From: Paucilactobacillus kaifaensis
Lineage (GTDB): Bacteria; Bacillota; Bacilli; Lactobacillales; Lactobacillaceae
Assembly: GCF_005405145.1 (NCBI RefSeq)
Contig: NZ_BJDM01000016.1
Span: 1 to 48,426, forward strand
DNA: 48,426 bases
Direction: 5' to 3'
Below are positions 1 to 8,243 of this stretch, piece by piece. A model generated the notes under the pieces. The model was given only the letters and a program-made list of their open reading frames with translations. It ran no database searches and had not been told where the DNA came from. Numbering within the stretch: the stretch's first letter is position 1; each line of letters opens with the position of its first letter. A program made the translations under genes and the position numbers.

Positions 1-76
1 CGAACACAGAAGTTAAGCTTCTGAGCGCCGATAGTAGTTGGGGGATCGCTCCCTGCGAGGGTAGGACGTTGCCATG
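1..76 (+). rRNA. rrf: 5S ribosomal RNA, 3' part (truncated by window start)
   Basis: The first bases read as the inner and 3' part of a Lactobacillales 5S rRNA: CGAACACAGAAGTTAAGC, then GTAGTTGGGGGATCGC, a CCCTGCGAGGGTAGGAC stretch and a GTTGCCATGC end that would pair with the missing 5' strand. Two tRNAs follow at once, so this is the tail of an rRNA operon (16S-23S-5S) lying to the left. The exact 3' end is estimated to within a few bases. Confidence 0.93.
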
Positions 77-82
77 CAATAT

Positions 83-155
83 TCCGGCATAGCTCAGTTG
101 GTAGAGCGTCTGACTGTTAATCAGAGTGTCGACGGTTCGAGCCCGCCTGCCGGAG
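83..155 (+). tRNA. tRNA-Asn (GTT)
   Basis: Cloverleaf with acceptor arms TCCGGCA/TGCCGGA, D arm GCTC..GAGC, anticodon stem TCTGA/TCAGA around loop CTGTTAA (anticodon GTT), T arm with GGTTCGAGCCC and discriminator G. It sits 6-7 nt after the 5S gene and is probably co-transcribed with the rRNA operon. No CCA is encoded. Confidence 0.97.
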
Positions 156-201
156 TTGTGTTATTTGATGTTGACTGAATAGTTAACATCTTTTTATTTA
201 T

Positions 202-274
202 GCCGACTTAGCTCAGTTGGTAGAGCATCGGTGTCGTAATCCGGGGGTCACAGGTTCGAATCCTGCAGTCGGCA
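202..274 (+). tRNA. tRNA-Thr (CGT)
   Basis: Acceptor arms GCCGACT/AGTCGGC, D arm GCTC..GAGC, T arm CAGGTTCGAATCCTG and discriminator A. The anticodon loop is GTCGTAA, giving anticodon CGT (reads ACG). The anticodon stem TCGGT/TCCGG has a T-T opposition next to the loop and a G-T pair at its base, so it is weaker than usual. It is 46 nt after tRNA-Asn and is followed by a terminator that closes the rRNA-tRNA operon. Confidence 0.93.
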
Positions 275-293
275 TTTCATGAATTTGGAATAT

Positions 294-331
294 AAAAAAG
301 CTTGTAAAACTTTGTTTTTACAAGCTTTTTG
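294..331 (+). terminator. Rho-independent terminator of the rRNA/tRNA operon
   Basis: Stem AAAGCTTGTAAAA paired with TTTTTACAAGCTTT around a short loop, ending in a T run. It is 20 nt past tRNA-Thr and ends the rRNA-tRNA transcript. Confidence 0.9.
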
Positions 332-404
332 TTTACTCAAAAATGACTAAAAACATATGTGTACTAAGCTAACTGTCACTTGATACTACTACCAACTTAT
401 TTTA

Positions 405-420
405 TGCCTGATTTCAGGCA
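405..420. promoter_or_regulatory. 16-bp palindrome upstream of dtpT
   Basis: TGCCTGA and TCAGGCA are perfect reverse complements separated by TT. It lies about 85 nt upstream of the dtpT -35 box, in the 353-base gap between tRNA-Thr and dtpT. It lacks a T run, so it is not a terminator. It may be a regulator site; I do not recognise the protein. The rest of this gap, apart from the terminator and the promoter, shows nothing I can name. Confidence 0.4.
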
Positions 421-503
421 GTATGTTACTAAATAATTCATTATAGTTTAATGAAAATTTGCGTTAATATAATTACAAAAAAATATTTGTTTTTAATCTA
501 TGA

Positions 504-540
504 TTGACGACTATAGAGCAGACGGGGTATAATAGTCGTC
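504..540 (+). promoter_or_regulatory. dtpT promoter embedded in a 9-bp inverted repeat
   Basis: A -35 box TTGACG (504-509) and a -10 box TATAAT (528-533) are 18 nt apart. The arms GACGACTAT (506-514) and ATAGTCGTC (532-540) are exact reverse complements with 17 nt between them. One arm overlaps the -35 box and the other the -10 box. A dimeric repressor bound there would block RNA polymerase. It does not match the CodY box known from lactococcal peptide transport genes. Confidence 0.7.
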
Positions 541-627
541 ATACTTTCTTAATAAATGAAGATGCTTTAATTTAGCACAATGCAATTGTTGATAAATTAG
601 TGGTTCATATGATTCGGAGGAAACATC

Positions 628-2127
628 TTGGAAAACAAAAGAAATGCTGACAAAGCCTTTTTAGGACAACCTAGAGGCTTATCCACATTGTTCTTTACTG
701 AAATGTGGGAACGTTTTAGTTACTATGGTATGCGGGCAATCCTGCTTTTTTACATGTATTATGCTGTTTCAAAAGGTGGTTTAGGTTTCGACCAAGGAAC
801 CGCCGCATCGATTATGTCAATCTACGGTTCTCTTGTTTATATGTCTGGTGTCGTGGGAGGCTGGCTGAGTGACCGTGTTTGGGGAAGTCGTCGTACGGTA
901 TTTATTGGTGGAGTTTTGATCATGTTTGGTCATATTGCTCTTTCATTACCATTTGGTGCTCCAGCCCTATTTACTTCAATTGCATTAATCGTGGTTGGAA
1001 CTGGGTTACTTAAGCCTAACGTTTCTGAAATGGTTGGTGGCTTATATTCTGAAACAGATAACCGGCGTGATGCTGGATTCAGTATGTTTGTTTTTGGAAT
1101 TAACTTAGGAGCTGCAGTTTCTCCTTGGGCAGTGCCTTTTGCTGCTAACGGATTTGGCTTTCATGCATTTGGCAACGAAATGAATTTTCACGCTGGATTC
1201 TCACTTGCAGCAATTGGTATGTTTTTAGGCTTGTTGCAATATTACTTTGACGGTAAGAAATATTTATCAAAAGAAAGTCTATATCCACAAGACCCAATTG
1301 AAAAAGAAAACATGCGACCAATTATTATCTGGACAATTGTTGGAGTAGTCGCACTTGCAGTTATTATTGCATTGATGGGTGTAACTGGAAATCTTGATAT
1401 CAACAATATTATTTGGATTATTACGATTGTTGCAATTGCACTACCGATTATCTACTTCATTATGATGTTAAGTAGTAAAAAGGTAAAAAAGGTTGAACGA
1501 TCTCGTGTTTGGGCATATGTGCCGCTCTTTATTGCCGCTGCAATTTTTTGGGCAATTGAAGAATCAGGTTCAGTGGTGTTAGCGTTATTTGCTGCTAACC
1601 GAACTGTATTGCATATTGGTGGCTGGCAACTAGCTGCTGCTAACTTTCAGACTTTAAACCCAGTATTTATTATGATTTTAACGCCATTCTTCGTTTGGTT
1701 GTGGAGTTCATGGACTAAACAACCAAGTGCCCCTGGTAAATTCTCAGTTGGACTTGTCTTTGCAGGTGCATCATATTTATTTATGGCACTTCCCGGGATT
1801 ATCAACGGAACGACATCAGGACGTGTTAGTCCTTGGTGGTTAATTGGTTCATGGTTTATTGTTGAAATTGCCGAAATGTTAATTTCACCAATTGGTTTGT
1901 CCGTTACTACTAAGTTAGCACCAAAAGCATTTCAATCTCAGATGATGAGTATGTGGTTCTTGGCTGATGCAGCAGGACAAGCAGTGAATGCTCAGATTGT
2001 TAAATTATATAGTGCTAATACAGAAGTGGCTTACTTCCTAATTGTCGGATTAGTCAGTGTAGCATTCGGAATATTATTACTATTTTTCGTTAAGCCTATT
2101 CATAAACTAATGGATGGCGTTGATTAA
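628..2127 (+). CDS. dtpT: Proton-coupled di-/tripeptide transporter (POT/PTR family)
   Basis: Imports di- and tripeptides with protons across the cytoplasmic membrane, feeding the peptidases on which amino-acid-auxotrophic lactic acid bacteria depend. The 499-aa product has the POT signature near its N terminus ([19 protein letters not shown], containing the ExxERFxYYG motif) and the second family signature [12 protein letters not shown] around residue 155. About 14 hydrophobic segments can be counted, the usual number for bacterial POT proteins, and the length is typical of DtpT. The start is TTG at 628, chosen because GGAGG ends 7 nt upstream and no better ATG is near. It is a single-gene unit between a clear promoter and a clear terminator. 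Function is secure; exact peptide preference is not visible. Confidence 0.95.
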   Translation: MENKRNADKAFLGQPRGLSTLFFTEMWERFSYYGMRAILLFYMYYAVSKGGLGFDQGTAASIMSIYGSLVYMSGVVGGWLSDRVWGSRRTVFIGGVLIMFGHIALSLPFGAPALFTSIALIVVGTGLLKPNVSEMVGGLYSETDNRRDAGFSMFVFGINLGAAVSPWAVPFAANGFGFHAFGNEMNFHAGFSLAAIGMFLGLLQYYFDGKKYLSKESLYPQDPIEKENMRPIIIWTIVGVVALAVIIALMGVTGNLDINNIIWIITIVAIALPIIYFIMMLSSKKVKKVERSRVWAYVPLFIAAAIFWAIEESGSVVLALFAANRTVLHIGGWQLAAANFQTLNPVFIMILTPFFVWLWSSWTKQPSAPGKFSVGLVFAGASYLFMALPGIINGTTSGRVSPWWLIGSWFIVEIAEMLISPIGLSVTTKLAPKAFQSQMMSMWFLADAAGQAVNAQIVKLYSANTEVAYFLIVGLVSVAFGILLLFFVKPIHKLMDGVD

Positions 2128-2130
2128 AAA

Positions 2131-2170
2131 TAAAAGAGACTAAGCCATTAGGTTTAGTCTCTTTTATTTT
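2131..2170 (+). terminator. Terminator after dtpT
   Basis: Stem AAAAGAGACTAA with TTTAGTCTCTTTT, loop of about 9 nt, followed by TATTTTATT. It begins 4 nt after the dtpT stop codon and ends just before the next ribosome binding site. Confidence 0.9.
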
Positions 2171-2187
2171 ATTAAGGAGGTAAGAAC

Positions 2188-3003
2188 ATGATTAAGGTTG
2201 CTATGTCTAGTGACAATCATTTTGATATTAATCACATCGATATTGCTGAAATGATGCAGCAGCAGGCTAAATTTTTAGAAGATAATAAAATTGACTATTA
2301 TCTAATTGCTGGAGATTTATTTAATGATTTTCAACAAAGTCTAAATTATGTAGAACAATTAGATCAGTTAATTAATGGTAAAGTAAGGTTTATTGCTGGT
2401 AACCACGATATGCTGCGAAATGTGTCCTATGAGGCGCTAGAATCGACAAGGCAAACAAACTATCTTCATGATCAATCAGAGGACGTAAAGGGAACCAAGT
2501 GGCGTTTAATCGGCAATAACGGCTGGTATGATTATTCACTGTCCAAACAACAAGCAACTACACAACAGTTTGCAAGCTGGAAAAACGCGTATTGGGTTGA
2601 CCAAACGATCAAACAGCCAGTAAGTGATATTGAACGTATGAAAATAGTCTTGCATCAAGTGGAAGCCCAATTGAAGCGGGCACAAGATGATCAGAAGAAA
2701 GTACTATTTATGACTCATTTTGTGCCAAAAAAAGACTTTATTATTGATTCACCAGACAATCGAATGTGGAATATGAGTAACGCAATGATGGGTAGTTATA
2801 AAATGGGAGAATTATTAGAAAAGTATCACGTCAACCATGTTTTATTTGGTCACTTGCATATTCATCCAAATCCTCTTCGAATTGGGCAGACAACCTATTA
2901 TAATCAGGCGGTTGGATATCGTAATAACCATACTAATGAATGGTTAGAAGATAATTTTTATGATCAGTGGCGTAGGCGTCTAAAAATAATTTCATTAGAA
3001 TAA
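2188..3003 (+). CDS. Calcineurin-like metallophosphoesterase
   Basis: Predicted cytoplasmic metal-dependent phosphoesterase of 271 aa. The dinuclear-metal motifs are in order: SSDNH near residue 8 (the D-x-H block, here D-N-H), AGDLFND near 42, AGNHDM near 71, MTHFVP near 171 and FGHLHIH near 222. This is the layout of the calcineurin-like superfamily, so metal binding and hydrolysis of a phosphoester are expected, but the substrate (nucleotide, nucleic acid or phosphoprotein) cannot be read from sequence. The start ATG follows AAGGAGG by 7 nt. It lies directly behind the dtpT terminator with no obvious promoter, so it may rely on read-through or a weak promoter in the hairpin region. No terminator follows before the tRNA promoter. 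Confidence 0.85.
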   Translation: MIKVAMSSDNHFDINHIDIAEMMQQQAKFLEDNKIDYYLIAGDLFNDFQQSLNYVEQLDQLINGKVRFIAGNHDMLRNVSYEALESTRQTNYLHDQSEDVKGTKWRLIGNNGWYDYSLSKQQATTQQFASWKNAYWVDQTIKQPVSDIERMKIVLHQVEAQLKRAQDDQKKVLFMTHFVPKKDFIIDSPDNRMWNMSNAMMGSYKMGELLEKYHVNHVLFGHLHIHPNPLRIGQTTYYNQAVGYRNNHTNEWLEDNFYDQWRRRLKIISLE

Positions 3004-3025
3004 TGAATTTTTTTCAAAAATTGTC

Positions 3026-3059
3026 TTGCACTTTTTAATTGATTTAGGTATCATATAAT
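3026..3059 (+). promoter_or_regulatory. Promoter of the tRNA-Tyr/tRNA-Gln unit
   Basis: TTGCAC (3026-3031) and TATCAT (3049-3054) are 17 nt apart, with an overlapping TATAAT at 3054-3059 that would need longer spacing. The tRNA begins 14-19 nt later. Which -10 hexamer is used cannot be decided by eye. Confidence 0.6.
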
Positions 3060-3072
3060 AGTTGATTGTTAC

Positions 3073-3155
3073 GGAGGGGTAGCGAAGTCTGGCTAAACGC
3101 GGTGGACTGTAAATCCACTCCTTCGGGTTCGGTGGTTCGAATCCACTCCCCTCCA
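3073..3155 (+). tRNA. tRNA-Tyr (GTA)
   Basis: Class II tRNA with a long variable arm. Acceptor arms GGAGGGG/CCCCTCC, anticodon stem and loop around ACTGTAAAT (anticodon GTA), T arm GGTGGTTCGAATCCACT and discriminator A. Co-transcribed with tRNA-Gln 9 nt downstream. Confidence 0.97.
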
Positions 3156-3164
3156 TTTATTTAT

Positions 3165-3236
3165 TGGGCTATAGCCAAGCGGTAAGGCAACAGGTTTTGA
3201 TCCTGTCATGCGCTGGTTCGATCCCAGCTAGCCCAA
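3165..3236 (+). tRNA. tRNA-Gln (TTG)
   Basis: Acceptor arms TGGGCTA/TAGCCCA, anticodon stem CAGG/CCTG with loop TTTTGAT (anticodon TTG), T arm GCTGGTTCGATCCCAGC, discriminator A. It follows tRNA-Tyr closely and precedes a terminator. Confidence 0.97.
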
Positions 3237-3251
3237 TTATAGTTTTACCCC

Positions 3252-3297
3252 GCTGTTACCAATGGTGCATTGTGCATCCTGGTAGCAGTTTTTTTGT
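3252..3297 (+). terminator. Terminator of the tRNA-Tyr/tRNA-Gln unit
   Basis: CTGTTACCA pairs with TGGTAGCAG (one G-T pair), with a small inner hairpin GGTGCA/TGCATCC in the loop, then a run of seven T. It starts 15 nt after tRNA-Gln. Confidence 0.88.
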
Positions 3298-3382
3298 TAG
3301 TTTTTAATTATCCGGTGTTATAGTTATAAATTGATTATAATAGTAATTAGATGTGCAAACTATAATTTTAAGGAGGTTTATA

Positions 3383-3844
3383 ATGGACAATGAAAAACTT
3401 AATCAACCCCTTATATTTAGGCGGGTTTTACTGACAGTCGATGAGGATGATCCCAATTCATCCATTCATGCGTTTCGTTATGCAGCTACGCTGGCCCATG
3501 ATTACCAAGTAAAACTGTGTATTGTGTCAGTGCTAGAAAGTGATGACCTCAATATTTTTGATGTTATGACACCGGGAACAATTGATCAACGCGCTGACGA
3601 CATCAGAAAAACTGTTGAGCATTACATAAAACTTGCTCAAGGTTTAGGCGTTAATGATGTGCAGGGATTAACTATTAGTGCCGGGGATGTTGATGATGTC
3701 ATTTTAGATCGGGTTATCCCAGAGTTTAAACCAGATTTAATTGTGTGCGGATCAGATACTGATGACCCGAGTCATAGGGTTCCTGGAGCCGTTGGACTTA
3801 GAATTGCTAGGCGAGCCAATGTTTCTGTAATTGTAGTGCGCTGA
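3383..3844 (+). CDS. Universal stress protein (UspA family)
   Basis: Small cytoplasmic nucleotide-binding protein of 153 aa. It opens with a beta strand (RRVLLTVDEDDPNSSIHAFRYAATLA), the usual Usp start with an Asp for nucleotide contact, and ends in VSVIVVR, the usual last strand. The C-terminal loop is CGSDTDDPSHRVPGAVGL, in which the G-x2-G-x9-G(S/T) ATP motif is only partly kept, so ATP binding is uncertain. An in-frame start at 3353 exists, but AGGAGG at 3371-3376 places the true ATG at 3383. mntH begins 43 nt after the stop with no terminator between, so the two are probably one operon and the Usp may act in manganese or stress physiology (inference). A TATAAT at 3336-3341 is a possible -10 box without a good -35. 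Confidence 0.88.
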   Translation: MDNEKLNQPLIFRRVLLTVDEDDPNSSIHAFRYAATLAHDYQVKLCIVSVLESDDLNIFDVMTPGTIDQRADDIRKTVEHYIKLAQGLGVNDVQGLTISAGDVDDVILDRVIPEFKPDLIVCGSDTDDPSHRVPGAVGLRIARRANVSVIVVR

Positions 3845-3887
3845 ACCTAATCGAATAAAAAAGTAGAAAAGGTGGTATGAATAATAC

Positions 3888-5294
3888 ATGGCAAAGAATA
3901 TGAAACAAGGAGAAAAAGATAATTTAAAAAGACAGCAAGTAGATTCTAATCCTGAGCGTCATCATATGGTTTCTTCTACGAATGGCGCCAGTAAATCATT
4001 GGATGAAATTAATGGTAGTGTCCAAGTTCCACAAAACGCAGGCGTATTGAAAACGTTTCTAGCCTACTTAGGACCTGGGGTTCTAGTCTCAGTGGGATAT
4101 ATGGATCCTGGTAACTGGATTACGTCAATTGCCGGTGGTGCTCAATTCAAATATCGTTTAATCAGTGTTATTTTGTTATCTAGTTTGATTGCCATGTTGT
4201 TGCAATCAATGGCGGCACGGCTTGGAATTGTTACGGGACGTGATTTAGCCCAACTAACACGTGAAAAGACATCTAAAGCGGTTGGTATCTTTTTATTTAT
4301 TATTACTGAATTGGCTATTATGGCGACTGATATTGCCGAAATTATCGGCTCTGGGATCGCGTTGGAGTTACTGTTTGGGTTTCCACTGGTCGTCGGAATT
4401 ATTATAACTGCTTTCGATGTTTTACTTTTGTTATTTCTAATGAAATTAGGCTTCAGAAAAATTGAAGCGATTGTAGCAACTTTAGTTGCAGTGATTCTGT
4501 TTGTTTTCTTGTATGAAGTTATTTTAGCCCAACCCAATGTTCCCGATATTTTCAAAGGGTTTATTCCTGGTAAAGATTTGATCCAAAATCAATCAATGCT
4601 TTACCTTGGCCTAGGAATTGTCGGTGCGACCGTAATGCCGCATAATTTATATTTAGGATCTTCAATCTCACAAACTCGTAATTTTGATCGTGATGATCAA
4701 AAGAGTGTTCGTAGTGCTATTCGGTATACTGTTGCTGATTCCAATATGCAATTATCACTTGCTTTTGTAGTGAATTGCCTTCTATTAATTTTAGGTGCTG
4801 CTTTGTTTTTTGGCACACATTCGAGTTTAGGAAGGTTTGTGGATCTGTACAATGCACTTGATAATTCTAAAATTGTTGGAGCAATTGCGAGTCCTATTTT
4901 AAGTATGTTATTCGCGATTGCCTTACTATCATCCGGTCAAAGTTCGACGATTACCGGAACCCTTTCTGGTCAAATCATCATGGAGGGCTTTATCAGATTG
5001 AAAATGCCACTATGGGCGCAGCGACTGTTAACTCGGTTAATTGCAATTGCACCTGTATTAACGTTTGCGGTTTACTACCACGGTAATGAAGCAAAAATTG
5101 AAGAATTACTCACTTTTTCTCAAGTGTTTTTGAGTGTTGCGCTCCCATTTGCAATGGTGCCACTGATTATTTTTACAAGTAGTAAGAAAATTATGGGATC
5201 GTTTGCTAATAGAATGTGGGTTAATATGTGCGCATGGGTTTCAGCAATCGTGTTAATTATTTTAAATATTTGGCTGATTATTCAGACTCTTTAG
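3888..5294 (+). CDS. mntH: Nramp-family Mn2+/H+ symporter
   Basis: Imports Mn2+ (and possibly Fe2+) with protons. Lactobacilli accumulate high Mn2+ as an antioxidant and cofactor, and MntH proteins are their main importers. The 468-aa protein has the Nramp metal-site motifs: D73-P-G-N76 in the first membrane segment ([10 protein letters not shown]) and M250-P-H in the sixth ([11 protein letters not shown]). About 11 hydrophobic segments follow a long hydrophilic N-terminal extension of roughly 50 residues, longer than in E. coli MntH. The start ATG at 3888 follows AAAGGTGG by about 12 nt; an ATG at 3877 opens only a nine-codon frame. It lies downstream of the usp gene and ends at a bidirectional terminator. 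No MntR site could be identified by eye. Confidence 0.95.
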   Translation: MAKNMKQGEKDNLKRQQVDSNPERHHMVSSTNGASKSLDEINGSVQVPQNAGVLKTFLAYLGPGVLVSVGYMDPGNWITSIAGGAQFKYRLISVILLSSLIAMLLQSMAARLGIVTGRDLAQLTREKTSKAVGIFLFIITELAIMATDIAEIIGSGIALELLFGFPLVVGIIITAFDVLLLLFLMKLGFRKIEAIVATLVAVILFVFLYEVILAQPNVPDIFKGFIPGKDLIQNQSMLYLGLGIVGATVMPHNLYLGSSISQTRNFDRDDQKSVRSAIRYTVADSNMQLSLAFVVNCLLLILGAALFFGTHSSLGRFVDLYNALDNSKIVGAIASPILSMLFAIALLSSGQSSTITGTLSGQIIMEGFIRLKMPLWAQRLLTRLIAIAPVLTFAVYYHGNEAKIEELLTFSQVFLSVALPFAMVPLIIFTSSKKIMGSFANRMWVNMCAWVSAIVLIILNIWLIIQTL

Positions 5295-5309
5295 TTTTTG
5301 CAAACAAAT

Positions 5310-5348
5310 AAAATGCATGAAATCACTCGCTGATTTCATGCATTTTCT
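5310..5348. terminator. Bidirectional terminator between mntH and lctP
   Basis: AAATGCATGAAATCA pairs perfectly with TGATTTCATGCATTT around CTCGC. There are T residues after the stem on the plus strand and A-rich sequence before it, so it can serve both converging genes. Confidence 0.88.
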
Positions 5349-5366
5349 ATTCTAATATTAGTTAAC

Positions 5367-7091
5367 TTATGGAATCATCCAAGGAAAAACATATGCTTGC
5401 AACACCGTTATGATGCCGGCAAAAACTAGGAATAATAAACTACTCTTGACTGTAAACCGAAAAAGGTCAGACTCTTTACCAACTAGACCAACAGCTGCGG
5501 CTGCGATAGCAATTGATTGTGGTGAAATCATTTTTCCAGTTACACCACCAGTTGTGTTAGCTGCTACCATTAAAACATCAGGTACTCCAATTTGATGGGC
5601 TGTAATAGCCTGGAGGTTTGAGAATAAAGCATTGGCGGAGGTATCAGATCCGGTTAGAAATACTCCCATCCAGCCTAAAAATGGTGAGAAGAATGGGAAG
5701 GCGTTACCTGTTTTAGCAAGTGCTAATGCTAACGTTGAGGATAACCCCGAATAATTGGCAATAAAGGCGAAACTAAGTACGAAGCCAATTGATAAAATTG
5801 GGAGGGCTAGTTCTTTGACTGTCTCGTTAAATGTTTTTAAAGCAGCTTTCGGTTTCATTTTTAATAATATAATGGAAACTAGACCTGCTATGAAAATTGC
5901 CGTGCCAGTGGCCTGAATTAAATCAATTTTTAACACCGCCTCATATGGAGTTAAATGACTAACGATTGGAGTTGCTTTTAATACACGCTCATCAAGAAAC
6001 GGGATATGAATTGAAATTGTGGTTTTTGCTAGTGCGCCACCTGGGAGAAATAATTTTTTAAATATATCTTGAGTCCAAACAACTACCATAATGGTTAAAA
6101 TGATAAATGGTGACCACGCCTTCAATACTTTTTTGAAAGTTAAATGAGGTTGTTCTGGCAATGATGTTTTGTCTAATTGGGTATTAGTTTCGGGTTCAGT
6201 AATTGGAGCAACACCACTTTTTGCATTTAGTTCACTAGTTGTAATTGCGGGTCCAGTATTTGTTTGAAAGATTTCCTTAGGCTGCCAAACTTTTAAAAAT
6301 CCAGCAACTAAAACCAAACTGACTAATGCTGAAGTAATATCAGGTAATTGTGGTCCTAGATATCTGGAAGTTAAAAACTGAGTCAAAGCGAACGAACCTC
6401 CAGCGATTGATAGAGCTGGCCAAGTTTGTCGAATACCTTTAAAACCGTCCATTAAGAAAACAATGAAAAAGGGAACAAAGACTGACATAAACGGTAATTG
6501 ACGACCAGCCATTTCACCTATTAAATGTGCGGATATACCAGTTACTTGTCCAGATACGGTAATTGGAATTCCCATCGCACCAAAAGCCACTGGAGCCGTA
6601 TTGGCGATTAAACACAAACCTGCTGCATAAAGTGGCTTTAAACCTAATCCTACCAGCAAGGACGCAGTGATGGCCACGGGAGCACCAAAACCTGCAGCAC
6701 CTTCTAAAAAAGCTCCAAATGAAAATCCAACCAAAATTACTAAAAGTCGATGATCATTGGTGATTGACAGGATGGATGCACGAATCAAATCAAAATAACC
6801 AGTTTTAACGGTTACTTTGTAAAGAAAGACAGATGTAATGATAATCCACGATATTGGCCATAACCCATACAAAAAGCCATAAAACAAGGCCATGATTGCC
6901 ATCATTAGTGGCATTTTGTATAAAAATAATGCCACTAATACGGCAAGAACAACTGTCCAAAAACCAGCAACATAGCCTTTCATTTTAAAGACAGTTAATG
7001 CTAAAAAGAAAAAAATTATTGGAATAAGAGCAATTGCAGCGGAAAGCCAAATATTGTTTAGTGGATTGTATGTCTGCGTCCAAGTTGTCAT
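5367..7091 (-). CDS. lctP: L-lactate permease (LctP family)
   Basis: Membrane transporter exchanging lactate (or glycolate) with protons; in a lactic acid bacterium it could export lactate or take it up when sugar runs out. The 574-aa product is fully hydrophobic apart from a central hydrophilic loop near residues 280-330. It shows family-typical blocks: [20 protein letters not shown] near residue 125, the [14 protein letters not shown] block near 485 and [15 protein letters not shown] near 515. The upstream GTG at 7100 directly abuts the AAGGAG ribosome site, so the ATG at 7091 is taken as start. It converges on mntH and diverges from proC. A consensus cre box lies 78 bp upstream of the start, so glucose repression through CcpA is expected. 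Confidence 0.94.
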   Translation of the reverse strand: MTTWTQTYNPLNNIWLSAAIALIPIIFFFLALTVFKMKGYVAGFWTVVLAVLVALFLYKMPLMMAIMALFYGFLYGLWPISWIIITSVFLYKVTVKTGYFDLIRASILSITNDHRLLVILVGFSFGAFLEGAAGFGAPVAITASLLVGLGLKPLYAAGLCLIANTAPVAFGAMGIPITVSGQVTGISAHLIGEMAGRQLPFMSVFVPFFIVFLMDGFKGIRQTWPALSIAGGSFALTQFLTSRYLGPQLPDITSALVSLVLVAGFLKVWQPKEIFQTNTGPAITTSELNAKSGVAPITEPETNTQLDKTSLPEQPHLTFKKVLKAWSPFIILTIMVVVWTQDIFKKLFLPGGALAKTTISIHIPFLDERVLKATPIVSHLTPYEAVLKIDLIQATGTAIFIAGLVSIILLKMKPKAALKTFNETVKELALPILSIGFVLSFAFIANYSGLSSTLALALAKTGNAFPFFSPFLGWMGVFLTGSDTSANALFSNLQAITAHQIGVPDVLMVAANTTGGVTGKMISPQSIAIAAAAVGLVGKESDLFRFTVKSSLLFLVFAGIITVLQAYVFPWMIP

Positions 7092-7168
7092 AAAAATCAC
7101 TCCTTTTTAATATTAAATGGGGTAAACTATGCTTCTGCAACGCAACCATAACATATTTTCACACTGAT

Positions 7169-7184
7169 TTGGAAGCGTTTACAT
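7169..7184. promoter_or_regulatory. cre box (CcpA operator) upstream of lctP
   Basis: TTGGAAGCGTTTACAT matches every fixed position of the Gram-positive cre consensus WTGNAANCGNWNNCWW. It sits in the lctP-proC divergent gap, 78 bp from the lctP start, in or just upstream of the region where the lctP promoter must be. I could not assign -35 and -10 boxes for either divergent gene with confidence. Confidence 0.82.
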
Positions 7185-7380
7185 TCAATGAGTAAAGGAT
7201 TTTATGTGTATTAAGTAACAAATCTTTGCCTTTTGGCATGCTTAGTTAGAAGAATTAATTATTATAATCGTGGTAAAACACACAATCTCATTAAAATGTA
7301 ATCATTTTTTGTACGATGATACTATCAAAGTAGTTAAATGTTAGAATAAAATAATACGTGATGTGAAAGGATGATTAAAT

Positions 7381-8175
7381 ATGAAAATTGGATTTATTGG
7401 CGTTGGTGCAATGGCCAAAGCCATCATTAAGGGATTGATTGCTAGTAAAAATGTAAGTGCAGCAGACATTAACATTCACAGTGCTCATCAAGCAAACTAT
7501 GAGCCATTTGCTAAAGAAAATGGTGTTGTTTCTTTTGATTCAAATCAAGAGTTGGTTGCGCAAAGCGAGGTTGTGGTTTTGGCGGTTGCTCCGGAACAGG
7601 CGGAATCAGTATTACAAGAGGTTCGTCCGCAGTTAAAAGATAAAAAATTGGTATCGATTGTCGGCGGTATGAGTATTAACCGATTGGAAGAACTAAGTGA
7701 TTATAATCTACCAATTTTACGGGCCTTGCCAAACATAAATGTTGAAATATTAGCGGGGATGACGGCGTTAGCGGCCAATGCACAGCTTAAAGAAACTGAC
7801 AAAAAACAATTAGGAGAATTATTTCAGTCGCTGGGTGAAATTAGCTGGCAACCAGAGGAAGCATTTGGAATTTTTAGTGCATTGGCAGGCAGTTCGCCAG
7901 CCTATGTTGATTTTTTTATCGATTCTTTGAGTCGAGTGGGAGTTAAGTATGGGTTGAGCAAGAATGCAGCAACCAAAATTGCTGCGCAGGCAGTTCAAGG
8001 ATCTGCTCAGATGGTATTAAAATCTAGTCAAACACCATTCGAACTGATTGATCAAGTTTCTTCTCCAGGCGGTAGTACAGTGGCTGGATTACTGGCAATG
8101 GAGGAAGCGGGATTTATGACTGCTGTGGTTAAAGGGATTGATGCTACAATCCAAAAAAACAATCAAGTTGATTAG
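7381..8175 (+). CDS. proC: Pyrroline-5-carboxylate reductase
   Basis: Last step of proline synthesis: reduces 1-pyrroline-5-carboxylate to proline with NAD(P)H in the cytoplasm. The 264-aa product starts with the Rossmann dinucleotide motif GFIGVGAMAKAIIKGL and carries the ProC C-terminal signatures LAGSSPAYVDFFIDSL around residue 175 and the block SSPGGSTVAGLLAMEEAG around 225, the latter being the substrate and dimer region. Length is normal for the family (about 260-280). The ATG at 7381 follows AAAGG by about 11 nt. It is a single-gene unit here, divergent from lctP; no proA or proB is nearby, so the substrate must come from elsewhere (glutamate or ornithine route). Confidence 0.95.
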   Translation: MKIGFIGVGAMAKAIIKGLIASKNVSAADINIHSAHQANYEPFAKENGVVSFDSNQELVAQSEVVVLAVAPEQAESVLQEVRPQLKDKKLVSIVGGMSINRLEELSDYNLPILRALPNINVEILAGMTALAANAQLKETDKKQLGELFQSLGEISWQPEEAFGIFSALAGSSPAYVDFFIDSLSRVGVKYGLSKNAATKIAAQAVQGSAQMVLKSSQTPFELIDQVSSPGGSTVAGLLAMEEAGFMTAVVKGIDATIQKNNQVD

Positions 8176-8177
8176 GG

Positions 8178-8206
8178 TTTACTTTTTGGTATATACCAAT
8201 TATAAT
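8178..8206 (+). promoter_or_regulatory. nagA promoter with NagR-type operator
   Basis: TTTACT (8178-8183) and TATAAT (8201-8206) are 17 nt apart. Between them sits the perfect 14-bp palindrome TTGGTATATACCAA (8186-8199). This resembles the operators of the NagR/YvoA/DasR branch of GntR regulators, and a gene of that branch is the second gene of this operon. Repression released by GlcN-6-P or GlcNAc-6-P and autoregulation are the natural reading. Confidence 0.82.
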
Positions 8207-8243
8207 AAAGTAAATATTAGTTTAAGTTAAGGGGAGTGTCATA

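Noticed and set aside
4142-4555. Open frame of 137 codons on the minus strand inside mntH
   Set aside because: Antisense shadow of conserved membrane helices; Lys/Asn/Ile-rich and without a ribosome site.
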